A stretch of 50,133 nt of DNA, from the NCBI GenBank assembly GCA_013334245.1, contig JAAXXZ010000009.1:1-50133 (forward strand). Direction: 5' to 3'. Positions 31,679 to 38,758 of this stretch are shown piece by piece. Position 1 is the stretch's first letter, and each line of letters starts with the position of its first letter. This DNA comes from Candidatus Moraniibacteriota bacterium. Lineage in GTDB: Bacteria > Patescibacteriota > Minisyncoccia > Moranbacterales > UBA1568. Under the pieces are notes generated by a model. That model was not told the DNA's origin and did not search any database. It saw only the letters and a program-made list of their open reading frames with translations. The translations under genes were made by a program, and so were the position numbers.

Positions 31679-32410
31679 ATGCTTTCAATAAATCATCTCA
31701 CTTCCTCAATCGGCGACAAGGAAATACTCCATGACCTCACGCTCTCGTTCGAACCTGGAAAAACGTATGTCGTCCTCGGACCGAACGGTTCAGGGAAATC
31801 AACCCTGGCAGCGACAATCATGGGACGGCCGGACATTGCTCTCTCCGAAGACTCTGAACTCGCATCGAATGATGAGGATCTGAAGTCGTTATCCGCAGAC
31901 AAGCGCGCGAAGCTCGGAATCTTCCTTTCCTTCCAGTCCCCGCTTCCGATTCCGGGCGTCTCGGTCGAAGAGCTGCTTCGTGTCGCGCTCGACGGAAAGA
32001 AGGATCCCGTCACCCTTCATCATGAACTGCGCGTGCTCGCCAAAGAGATCGGTCTTGTCGAGGAATTCCTCTCCCGCTCGATACACGACGGATTCTCCGG
32101 CGGTGAACGTAAGAAGATCGAGGCGATCCAGGCCGCGATCCTCGCACCCTCGCTCGCGATCTTCGATGAAATCGACACCGGAACCGATACGGACGCCGTG
32201 AAGCGCATCGCGGAATTCCTGAAGGCACATCTTCCGCAGGACGCGACAAAAATCTATATCACGCATTCCCCGAAATTGATCGAGCTCTTGCATCCCGATT
32301 TGGTCATCATTCTCAAGGACGGCCGTGTAGCGGCGGAGGGCGGTCACGATTTGGCGACCAAGACGATCGAGGAAGGATTCGGAGGGATAGGAGTGAGAAG
32401 TGAGAAGTGA
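31679..32410 (+). CDS. sufC: SUF cluster ATPase SufC
   Basis: 243 residues, ABC ATPase. Walker A GPNGSGKST (34-42), signature FSGGERKKIE, Walker B LAIFDEIDTGTD (SufC-type D-E-x-D), and H-switch ITHSP. It powers the SufB-SufD scaffold on which Fe-S clusters are built. Start ATG 31679. The last residues (VRSEK) and the TGA stop come from three perfect GTGAGAA heptads, so the native C-terminus is slightly altered. Confidence 0.96.
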   Translation: MLSINHLTSSIGDKEILHDLTLSFEPGKTYVVLGPNGSGKSTLAATIMGRPDIALSEDSELASNDEDLKSLSADKRAKLGIFLSFQSPLPIPGVSVEELLRVALDGKKDPVTLHHELRVLAKEIGLVEEFLSRSIHDGFSGGERKKIEAIQAAILAPSLAIFDEIDTGTDTDAVKRIAEFLKAHLPQDATKIYITHSPKLIELLHPDLVIILKDGRVAAEGGHDLATKTIEEGFGGIGVRSEK

Positions 32411-32413
32411 GAA
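32393..32413. repeat. Three perfect GTGAGAA heptads
   Basis: Exact triplicate GTGAGAA across the sufC stop codon (TGA at 32408-32410). Confidence 0.85.
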
Positions 32414-32415
32414 AA

Positions 32416-32530
32416 TCCCCCTCTTATCCCCCTTTTTCAAAGGGGGAGGTGTAATAACTAAGACTCGCGTTAAAAGAAGCTTTCTCCCTTTTGAAAAAGG
32501 GAGTACCGAGTCTTCGAAGGGAGGGATTTG
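32416..32530. repeat. C-rich TIR element, family C, full copy 1
   Basis: About 115 bp. Left end AATCCCCCTC, right end GGGAGGGATTT. It contains hairpins CCCCCTTTTT/AAAGGGGG and CTCCCTTTT/AAAAAGGGAG. A second full copy is at 34720-34828. Confidence 0.75.
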
Positions 32531-32576
32531 TTCCAACAGCTATTCAACCTGCTCATAATATCTCAGTGGATCTTCG

Positions 32577-34007
32577 ATGGAATTGACTTTCGACTTTTCG
32601 GAACTTATGGATGATAAGAAAGACGATCTCGATTTCGATTATAAATACGGCTTCTCAATGCCGGAGCGGGCGGTCCAAGGAACCGGACGCGGTCTTTCGG
32701 CGTCCGTCGTACGACAAATTTCCGAGATAAAAGGAGAGCCCGAATGGATGCTCGACTTCCGACTCAAGTCCTACGACCTTTTCAATAAATCCTCACGACC
32801 GAAGTGGGGGCCGGACCTCTCGGCGCTCGATTACGACGCTATCACGTATTACAAGAAATCGACCGAGTCGGCCGTGAAGAGCTGGGACGACCTCCCGCCG
32901 GAAATCCGCGATACCTATGATCGGATCGGCGTTCCCGAAGCCGAGCGTGATTTCCTGGCCGGCGTCTCCGCACAGTATGAAAGCGAGGTCGTATACGAAA
33001 GCGTTCAGAAGGAACTGACCAAGCAGGGAGTCGTCTTCTGCGACATGGATACCGCGGTCAGGAAATATCCGGATATCGTACGCGAATATTTCGGCACGCT
33101 TGTCCCAGCCGCGGACAACTTCTCCGCCGCGCTCAACTCCGCGACCTGGTCCGGTGGCTCGTTCGTGTACGTCCCGAAGGGCGTCCATGTCACGCTCCCG
33201 CTACAGGCGTATTTCCGCATCAATTCCGAATCGTTCGGACAGTTTGAACGGACGCTCATCGTCGCCGACGAGGGCAGTTTCGTTCACTATCTCGAAGGGT
33301 GCACCGCCCCGATCTACCGCACCGATTCGCTCCATTCCGCAGTGGTCGAAATCTTCGTTAAGAATGGTGCCCGCGTCCGGTATACCACCGTCCAGAACTG
33401 GAGCGGCAATATCTACAATCTCGTCACCAAACGTGCCAAGGCCGAAGAGGACGCCGTCATGGAATGGGTCGACTGCAACCTTGGATCCAAGGTCACGATG
33501 AAATACCCGGCCGTCATTCTCGCCGGTCGCGGTGCGCGTGGCGAAATGCTCTCTTTGGCACTCGCAGGCAAAGACCAACACCAGGACACCGGTGCGCGCA
33601 TGATCCACCTCGCACCCGACACGCACTCGCGCATCGTCTCGAAATCGATTTCCAAAGACGGCGGGCGGTCATCCTTCCGCGGTGACATCCGCGTCGCCAA
33701 GAACGCCTCCGGTTGTTCGTCTTCAAGCGTCTGTGACGCGCTTATCCTCGATCCCGAGTCGCGCTCCGACACGTATCCCTCGCTTCGGACCGATGCGTCC
33801 GATGCCCGGCTCGCGCACGAGGCGACCGTCGAGAAGATCGGCGAGGAAAAGCTCTTCTATCTTGCCTCGCGCGGACTCTCGCCTCAGGAAGCGGGCGGGC
33901 TCCTGGTAAACGGCTTCATCGAACCGGTCGTGAAGGAGATCCCGATGGAGTATTCCCTCGAGCTCAACCGACTGATCAACCTCGAGATGGAAGGAAGTGT
34001 GGGATAA
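32577..34007 (+). CDS. sufB: SUF scaffold protein SufB
   Basis: 476 residues, the usual length. Landmarks: YKYGFSMPERAVQGTGRGLSA, KSYDLFNKSSRPKWGPDLS, SGGSFVYVPKGVHVTLPLQAYFRINSESFGQFERTLI, YLEGCTAPIY with a conserved cysteine, and DARLAHEATVEKIGEEKLFYLASRGL near the end. SufB with SufC and SufD forms the cluster assembly scaffold. Start ATG 32577 lies 47 bp after the C-rich element. Followed directly by a heptad tract. Confidence 0.97.
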   Translation: MELTFDFSELMDDKKDDLDFDYKYGFSMPERAVQGTGRGLSASVVRQISEIKGEPEWMLDFRLKSYDLFNKSSRPKWGPDLSALDYDAITYYKKSTESAVKSWDDLPPEIRDTYDRIGVPEAERDFLAGVSAQYESEVVYESVQKELTKQGVVFCDMDTAVRKYPDIVREYFGTLVPAADNFSAALNSATWSGGSFVYVPKGVHVTLPLQAYFRINSESFGQFERTLIVADEGSFVHYLEGCTAPIYRTDSLHSAVVEIFVKNGARVRYTTVQNWSGNIYNLVTKRAKAEEDAVMEWVDCNLGSKVTMKYPAVILAGRGARGEMLSLALAGKDQHQDTGARMIHLAPDTHSRIVSKSISKDGGRSSFRGDIRVAKNASGCSSSSVCDALILDPESRSDTYPSLRTDASDARLAHEATVEKIGEEKLFYLASRGLSPQEAGGLLVNGFIEPVVKEIPMEYSLELNRLINLEMEGSVG

Positions 34008-34010
34008 GAG

Positions 34011-34042
34011 AACCGACAACACACGACGAACAACTTACAACC
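34011..34042. repeat. Heptad tract after sufB
   Basis: AACCGAC, AACACAC, GACGAAC, AACTTAC, AACC in 7-nt phase, 4 nt after the sufB stop. Confidence 0.65.
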
Positions 34043-34057
34043 AGAAAGTGGAGCATC

Positions 34058-34110
34058 CTGCTCCCCTTACAGAGGGGAGCTCCTGAGTCTTCGAGGGTGA
34101 GGGGTGGGAG
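34058..34110. repeat. Family C element, right-half copy
   Basis: CTCCCCTTACAGAGGGGAGC hairpin, then CCTGAGTCTTCGAGGGTG and GGGGTGGGA. It aligns with the right half of the full copy at 32416-32530, including GAGTCTTCGA. Confidence 0.6.
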
Positions 34111-34129
34111 AAAAACACTGATATTACAT

Positions 34130-34684
34130 ATGAAAGTCATCGATATCACGAACGATAAAGAAGCATTGTACCGGCTCGGTGAAAACGAGCAGGTCGTGTT
34201 TCTGATGGAAAATCGAGACGGTGAGGTAACCTTTGAACTCGCCGGGCCAGGTGCCGAGGTGCATATCTTCGCGTTGTATACTGGAACAGGCGATGAACAC
34301 TTCGCCCCGCGCATCATTCAGAGGCACCTCGCTCCGGGCACGGTCTCGTCCTCGACGGTTCGTGCCCGGCTCGACGGATCATCCTCGCTCCGGTTCCGCG
34401 GGCTCGTGGAAATCGACCGGGGCGCGACCCGCTCCGACGCGCGACAAAACATCCGTGTGCTCCTGCTCTCCCCCGACTCGTCTGCCTCGGCCGTGCCGGA
34501 GCTCGAGATCGATACCGACGAAGTTTCCTGCACACATGCCGCCGCCATAGCCCCGCCGGATGTCGAACAACTTTCATACCTCGCCACGCGCGGCATCTCC
34601 CCGGACCAAGCTACCGCGCTCATCGCCGAAGGTTTTTTCAAAGATACATTGGAAAAGATTGAAATACTTAGACATATGCAATGA
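34130..34684 (+). CDS. sufD: Short SufD-like scaffold protein
   Basis: 184 residues from ATG 34130, less than half the usual 400 or so. The C-terminal signature is intact: EIDTDEVSCTHAAAIAPPDVEQLSYLATRGISPDQATALIAEGF. The first half is a reduced beta-helix segment (VTFELAGPGAEVHIFALYTG, SLRFRGLVEIDRGATRSDARQNIRVLLLS). Probably pairs with SufB. A remnant N-terminal domain is not visible in the other frames, so it looks like a natural minimal form rather than a recent truncation. Confidence 0.87.
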   Translation: MKVIDITNDKEALYRLGENEQVVFLMENRDGEVTFELAGPGAEVHIFALYTGTGDEHFAPRIIQRHLAPGTVSSSTVRARLDGSSSLRFRGLVEIDRGATRSDARQNIRVLLLSPDSSASAVPELEIDTDEVSCTHAAAIAPPDVEQLSYLATRGISPDQATALIAEGFFKDTLEKIEILRHMQ

Positions 34685-34719
34685 TTATGAACAAAGTATC
34701 TCATCCTATTAAAAAGGAA

Positions 34720-34828
34720 AATCCCCCTCAATCCCCCTTTTTCAAAGGGGGAAGCCGGAAATAACCACGCGCGCTACAAGTACGGTTTCTCCCTTTTCTA
34801 AAAGGAGTACCCAAAGGGGAGGGATTTT
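34720..34828. repeat. C-rich TIR element, family C, full copy 2
   Basis: About 109 bp, AAATCCCCCTC at the left, GGGAGGGATTTT at the right, with two internal hairpins matching copy 1. The centre has diverged. Confidence 0.75.
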
Positions 34829-34833
34829 GTCTC

Positions 34834-34868
34834 CATATTCTTAATTCCAAATTCTTCATTCCTGATCC
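34834..34868. repeat. Heptad tract abutting sufS (5 units)
   Basis: CATATTC, TTAATTC, CAAATTC, TTCATTC, CTGATCC, then T and the sufS ATG. Confidence 0.7.
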
Positions 34869-34869
34869 T

Positions 34870-36078
34870 ATGATCGATATACGAAAACACTTCTCCATCT
34901 TCGATGCCAGACCAGGACTCGTCTATCTCGACTCCGGCGCGACGGCACTCAAGCCGACGTCAGTCATAGATGCCGTGTCCGGTTACTATCGCGACCTGTC
35001 CGCCAATGTCGGTCGCGGACTCTATGCGACCGCCGAAGAAACGACAGCTCGTTTCGAGGCGATTCGCGAACGGACGGCCCGGTTTCTCAACGTACGGGCC
35101 GATGAGATCATATTCACGCGAAGCACGACCGAAGGCATCAACCTCCTCGCCTACATTCTCGAAGGCCGCATCGAACCAGGCGACAACATCGTCGTAACCG
35201 CACTCGAACACCATTCAAATTTCCTTCCCTGGAAACGACTCGCGAAGCGATGCGGGGCAGAACTCCGTGTCGTTCCCTTCGAGGAGAACGGGTCGATACG
35301 CCCGGATACGGCAAGATCCTTCGTCGACTCAAGAACAAAAATCTTCGCTTTTTCCGCCATATCCAACGTATTCGGAACACCGAATGATGTCTCGACTATC
35401 GTACGAACTGCAAAAGCCCTCAATCCCGATATCCTGACCGTCGTCGATGCGGCGCAGGCCATAGGCCATACGGCTGTCGACGTCCGAGAGTTGGATTGTG
35501 ATTTTTTGGCCTTCTCGGGGCACAAGATGTTCGGCCCGACCGGTGTCGGCATCCTCTACGGGAAATCCACACTGCTCGCCGCGCTGCCGCCGTATCAGGT
35601 CGGTGGCGGCATGGTGTTCGATTCCATGGCGGACGATCCGACCTATATGGACGCCCCGCATCGCTTCGAGGCCGGCACGCCGGATATCGCGGCCGTCCTC
35701 GGGCTCGGATCGGCAATCACCTTCATCGAAAGTATCGGCATCGACCGAATCCACGCACACGAGGTCGGACTCGCAACCCGCGCGGTCGCCAAACTCCGTG
35801 AAACATTCGATGACACTCTCCGAATCCTCGGCCCGACGGACGAACGGGAGAGCGGCATTGTCTCCTTCACGCTCGACGGCATCCACCCGCACGATATCGC
35901 CGCCATACTCGGCGAACGGGACGTCTGTATCCGTGCTGGCGAGCACTGCGCCGCGCCGCTCCACCGCGCCCTTTCGCTTCCCGCCACGGCCAGAATCAGC
36001 TTCTCGGTATATAATACGAAAGCGGACATCGACCGCCTCATCGAGAAATTGTGGGAAGTGAAGGTGATGTTCACGTAA
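34870..36078 (+). CDS. sufS: Cysteine desulfurase SufS
   Basis: 402 residues, PLP-dependent class V aminotransferase fold. Motifs: YLDSGATALKP, TRSTTEGINLLAY, ALEHHSNFLPW, VVDAAQAIGH, SGHKMFGPTG with the PLP lysine, and the active-site cysteine Cys360 in RAGEHCAAPLH (usual form RAGHHCAQPLM). It takes sulfur from cysteine and passes it to SufU. Start ATG 34870. Confidence 0.96.
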   Translation: MIDIRKHFSIFDARPGLVYLDSGATALKPTSVIDAVSGYYRDLSANVGRGLYATAEETTARFEAIRERTARFLNVRADEIIFTRSTTEGINLLAYILEGRIEPGDNIVVTALEHHSNFLPWKRLAKRCGAELRVVPFEENGSIRPDTARSFVDSRTKIFAFSAISNVFGTPNDVSTIVRTAKALNPDILTVVDAAQAIGHTAVDVRELDCDFLAFSGHKMFGPTGVGILYGKSTLLAALPPYQVGGGMVFDSMADDPTYMDAPHRFEAGTPDIAAVLGLGSAITFIESIGIDRIHAHEVGLATRAVAKLRETFDDTLRILGPTDERESGIVSFTLDGIHPHDIAAILGERDVCIRAGEHCAAPLHRALSLPATARISFSVYNTKADIDRLIEKLWEVKVMFT

Positions 36079-36091
36079 ATCCAATGTTATA

Positions 36092-36120
36092 TTGTTGAAT
36101 TGTTCTGTTGCTCCCCTAAT
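36092..36120. repeat. Octad-like tract after sufS
   Basis: TTATATTG, TTGAATTG, TTCTGTTG, CTCCCC: 8-nt phase in the style of the tracts at 11627 and 42308. Confidence 0.4.
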
Positions 36121-36144
36121 TAATTGTTTATATTTTTATTCTTC

Positions 36145-36175
36145 GTTATAAGTTGTCAGTTGTAAGTTGTAAGTT
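36145..36175. repeat. Heptad tract before sufU
   Basis: GTTATAA, GTTGTCA, GTTGTAA, GTTGTAA, GTT, ending 6 bp before the sufU ATG. Confidence 0.75.
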
Positions 36176-36181
36176 TTTCCT

Positions 36182-36562
36182 ATGTCCTCCCTCTACCAGG
36201 CGATTATCCTCGACCATTCCAAGCATCCGCGAAACTGCGGCGAACTTGAACATGCCAATCATCACGGGGAAGCGAAGAATCCGACCTGCGGAGACTCGCT
36301 CTCGATGGATGTCCTCACCGAAAACGGGCTCATATCCGATATTCGGTTTCAGGGACAGGGCTGCGCCATCTCACAAGCCTCCGCCTCGCTCCTGACGGAA
36401 TCCGTAAAAGGCAAGCGCATCAAGGCCGCACTCGGCCTTGGGACGGACGATATCCTTGCCCTACTCGGCGTCGAACTTTCCCCGAATAGGCTCAAGTGCG
36501 CCCTTTTGTCGCTTGAGACCCTGAAAAAGACGCTTGCTCAAGATTCGACCGATACGGTATGA
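36182..36562 (+). CDS. sufU: Sulfur acceptor SufU (IscU-like)
   Basis: 126 residues. Three conserved cysteines in NPTCGD (Cys36 with Asp38), GQGCAIS (Cys61) and LKCALL (Cys106), the zinc/sulfur-transfer set of SufU. The 18-residue insertion typical of SufU is indicated by the region before LSPNRLKC. It accepts persulfide from SufS. Start ATG 36182; ferredoxin follows 31 bp later. Confidence 0.94.
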   Translation: MSSLYQAIILDHSKHPRNCGELEHANHHGEAKNPTCGDSLSMDVLTENGLISDIRFQGQGCAISQASASLLTESVKGKRIKAALGLGTDDILALLGVELSPNRLKCALLSLETLKKTLAQDSTDTV

Positions 36563-36593
36563 TAAGGGGGTCGTAAGTCATAAGCAGAAACAT

Positions 36594-36836
36594 ATGGCAT
36601 TCAAGGACGAATCGAAGCCGAGCGGACCGGTCACACTCGCGAACGGAGCGACGGTAGCGGTCGATCGCGATCTCTGCATCGGCTGCGGCGCATGCACCGC
36701 CGTCGCCCCGAAGACGTTCGGGCTCGACAGTGAAGGCAAGTCGACAATTCTCGCGTCCGCGGACGAGGACGCGAAGGAGACTATCGTGAGCGCCAAAAAC
36801 GGCTGCCCTGTCGGCGCTATCAGCGCGAGCGAGTAA
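36594..36836 (+). CDS. Single-cluster 4Fe-4S ferredoxin
   Basis: 80 residues from ATG 36594. Cysteines 28, 31, 34 (DLCIGCGACTAVAP) and 71 (NGCPVGAI) bind one cluster. It is the likely electron partner of the 2-oxoacid:ferredoxin oxidoreductase encoded nearby on the other strand. Last gene before a strong terminator, hence co-transcribed with the suf genes. Confidence 0.92.
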   Translation: MAFKDESKPSGPVTLANGATVAVDRDLCIGCGACTAVAPKTFGLDSEGKSTILASADEDAKETIVSAKNGCPVGAISASE

Positions 36837-36852
36837 CCTCGCAGTCGGAAGA

Positions 36853-36877
36853 ACGGACCCGTCGCGGTCCGTTTTTC
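36853..36877 (+). terminator. Terminator of the SUF operon
   Basis: ACGGACC / GGTCCGT stem with a 6-nt loop, then TTTTTCTTT. Confidence 0.88.
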
Positions 36878-36957
36878 TTTGCCAGATATGCCATATTTGA
36901 TGTACGATATCCATCCATAGAGCTGCCTCCGGTATTGGCCCGGAAGAACGAAATTGA

Positions 36958-37305
36958 ATGGATTCAAAGGCAAGCCCGAATCATATGACGTTTATGACCA
37001 AAGATACCCTTCACGAATCCGCGATAAAAAAGATCGGCGAAGTGCTCGATCCGGAGCTCGGCGTCTCCGTGGTCGACCTCGGCCTCATCTACGGAATCAC
37101 GGTCGATAAGGAAGGCATCGCGCGTGTCTCGATGACGCTCACCACCATGGGCTGCCCCCTCTTCCCGGTGATGCAGAAGGATATCGAGGACCGGCTCCTC
37201 GAACTCCCGGGGGTCGAGGACGTAAAAATAGAACTCACCTTCGACCCGCCCTGGACCCCAGACCGAATGACTGAGGAGACGAAGATTCGCCTCGGCTTCG
37301 TGTGA
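36958..37305 (+). CDS. sufT: MIP18/DUF59-family protein, SufT-like
   Basis: 115 residues from ATG 36958; ATGs at 36985 and 36994 are equally possible starts. Contains IKKIGEVLDPELGVSVVDLGLIYGI, the DPE of the family, and MTLTTMGCPLFPVM with a conserved cysteine. Such proteins help mature or deliver Fe-S clusters. Next to the suf genes but after their terminator. Its TGA overlaps a GTG that may start the next gene. Confidence 0.87.
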   Translation: MDSKASPNHMTFMTKDTLHESAIKKIGEVLDPELGVSVVDLGLIYGITVDKEGIARVSMTLTTMGCPLFPVMQKDIEDRLLELPGVEDVKIELTFDPPWTPDRMTEETKIRLGFV

Positions 37306-37709
37306 GCGGAACCGCCGTGAAAGCATCGTTGAATGAAAAGAATATGAGCGAAAAACATCCGATCGATTTCCCACATCCTCAGGAAAAGCCCGCGTCCCTC
37401 GACAGCCTTCGGGAACAGATAGACATTTTGGACCGCGAGCTTGTACAAATCCTTGCGGAACGCTCACGGCTCATTCCAAAAGTCGTCGAAGCGAAACTGG
37501 AACAACATCTGCCCATATTCCAGCCGAAGCGCGAGGCGCAACAATACGAGAAATTTGCCGCGATAGCCGCGGAATTCGGCATCGACCCGCTTCTTGTTCA
37601 AAAGATATTCGAGCTCGTTATCGAACAATCAAAAGACGTTCAAAATAGGATTCTCGCGGAGAAAGGCATAGTCTCGTCGAGCGAATCCGGACCTGCGGAG
37701 ACGGAATGA
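37302..37709 (+). CDS. AroQ-type chorismate mutase
   Basis: 135 residues from a GTG overlapping the sufT stop, or 121 from ATG 37344. All-helical AroQ pattern: SLREQIDILDRELVQILAERSRLIPKVVEAK, FQPKREAQQYEKF, and IIEQSK-like ending FELVIEQSKDVQ. The arginines, the lysine, the RE pair and the terminal glutamine needed for binding chorismate are present. It converts chorismate to prephenate. No other aromatic pathway gene is in the window. Confidence 0.85.
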   Translation: MSGTAVKASLNEKNMSEKHPIDFPHPQEKPASLDSLREQIDILDRELVQILAERSRLIPKVVEAKLEQHLPIFQPKREAQQYEKFAAIAAEFGIDPLLVQKIFELVIEQSKDVQNRILAEKGIVSSSESGPAETE

Positions 37710-37730
37710 GCGGCAACGGATCGGTTTCAA

Positions 37731-37756
37731 AAAGCCTCCTAAGCGGAGGCTTTTTT
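37731..37756 (+). terminator. Bidirectional terminator between aroQ-like and korB genes
   Basis: GCCTCC / GGAGGC stem flanked by AAA and TTTTTT, usable in both directions. Confidence 0.85.
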
Positions 37757-37768
37757 CTGCTGATAATT

Positions 37769-38617
37769 TTACCGATACCCCGCCAGGACTTCCTGAAAGG
37801 CCTGTTCATTGAATTTCCGTTCGTAAAGCGGAGCGTCGGTGATGCCGAGACGGTCCTCGTACAGCTCGCGGGAATCGTTGCGATATAAGACACCGAGCGG
37901 CATACGATCGGTCTCGAGCGCAAGCCGGAACGCCGCAACACGATCCATCGGATCGTGCGTCTCCGGGACGGGATACGTGTGGTCCTTGTACCACTGGTAG
38001 GTGTTCGTCTTGTTGAAAACGACGCACGGCACGAACAGATCGACGACCGAGAATCCCTTGAAAGATATGGCGGCCTTGATAATCTCTTTGGCATGCGACG
38101 GATCGCCGACATTGGCACGTGCGACGAACGGTGCATCGACGGACACTGCCACCGCGATCGGGTTGAACGGTTCGACGATGACCCCGTCCGGCTGGATCGG
38201 ATTCTTCATCCCCTCCTGCGACGTCGGTGACGCCTGGCCCTTCGTGAGGCCGTAGACCATGTTGTTGTGCACGAGGACGGTGATGTCAGGATTGCGGCGC
38301 GCGACATGCAGGAGGTGGTTTCCGCCCTCGCCATAGATGTCCCCATCACCTGATTCGGCTATGACCGTCAGGTTCCGATTCGCGAGCTTGATACCCATGG
38401 CGGCAGGGATGGAACGCCCGTGCAGCCCGTTGAACATGTGTGCATCCACGTACTGCGGCATCTTGGCCGCCTGGCCGATTCCGGAAGCGATGACGGTCTC
38501 TTGCGGGGTTTTTCCAAGCTCGCGAAGCGCCATCTTAAGGATGTTCAGGAGCGGGAAGTTTCCGCATCCGGGGCACCACGCGATATCGGTGTCCTGTGAC
38601 ATATCGAAGGGAAGCAT
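37769..38617 (-). CDS. korB: 2-oxoacid:ferredoxin oxidoreductase, beta subunit
   Basis: 282 residues from ATG 38617. TPP-binding subunit: AWCPGCGNFPLLNIL, HGRSIPAAMGIKLANRNLTVIAESGDGDIYGEGGNHLLHVARRN, VHNNMVYGLTKGQASPTS. Decarboxylates a 2-oxoacid to the acyl-CoA and reduces ferredoxin. KorB versus PorB specificity cannot be decided. Downstream partner of the alpha/gamma gene. Confidence 0.9.
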   Translation of the reverse strand: MLPFDMSQDTDIAWCPGCGNFPLLNILKMALRELGKTPQETVIASGIGQAAKMPQYVDAHMFNGLHGRSIPAAMGIKLANRNLTVIAESGDGDIYGEGGNHLLHVARRNPDITVLVHNNMVYGLTKGQASPTSQEGMKNPIQPDGVIVEPFNPIAVAVSVDAPFVARANVGDPSHAKEIIKAAISFKGFSVVDLFVPCVVFNKTNTYQWYKDHTYPVPETHDPMDRVAAFRLALETDRMPLGVLYRNDSRELYEDRLGITDAPLYERKFNEQAFQEVLAGYR

Positions 38618-38625
38618 ACTCTTTT

Positions 38626-38758
38626 TACTTACAACTGACAACTCATAACTGACAACATTTTTCCAAAAAATTCTTTATCCCGATCCTTTGTTGTAAGTTG
38701 TTCGTTGTTCGTTGTGAGGCAGTTATTGGTAGTAAGTTGTTAGTTGTTCGTTGTGAGT
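38626..38758. repeat. Heptad tracts between korA and korB
   Basis: AACTGAC, AACTCAT, AACTGAC (38626-38656) and GTTGTAA, GTTGTTC, GTTGTTC, GTTGTGA, then GTTGTTA, GTTGTTC, GTTGTGA (38690-38758). The korA stop TAA (38740-38742) is within the second block. Confidence 0.75.

Noticed and set aside
15270-32410. Alternative genetic code with UGA read as glycine
   Set aside because: smpB, sufC, mnmA and many others stop at in-frame TGA at the family-expected length.
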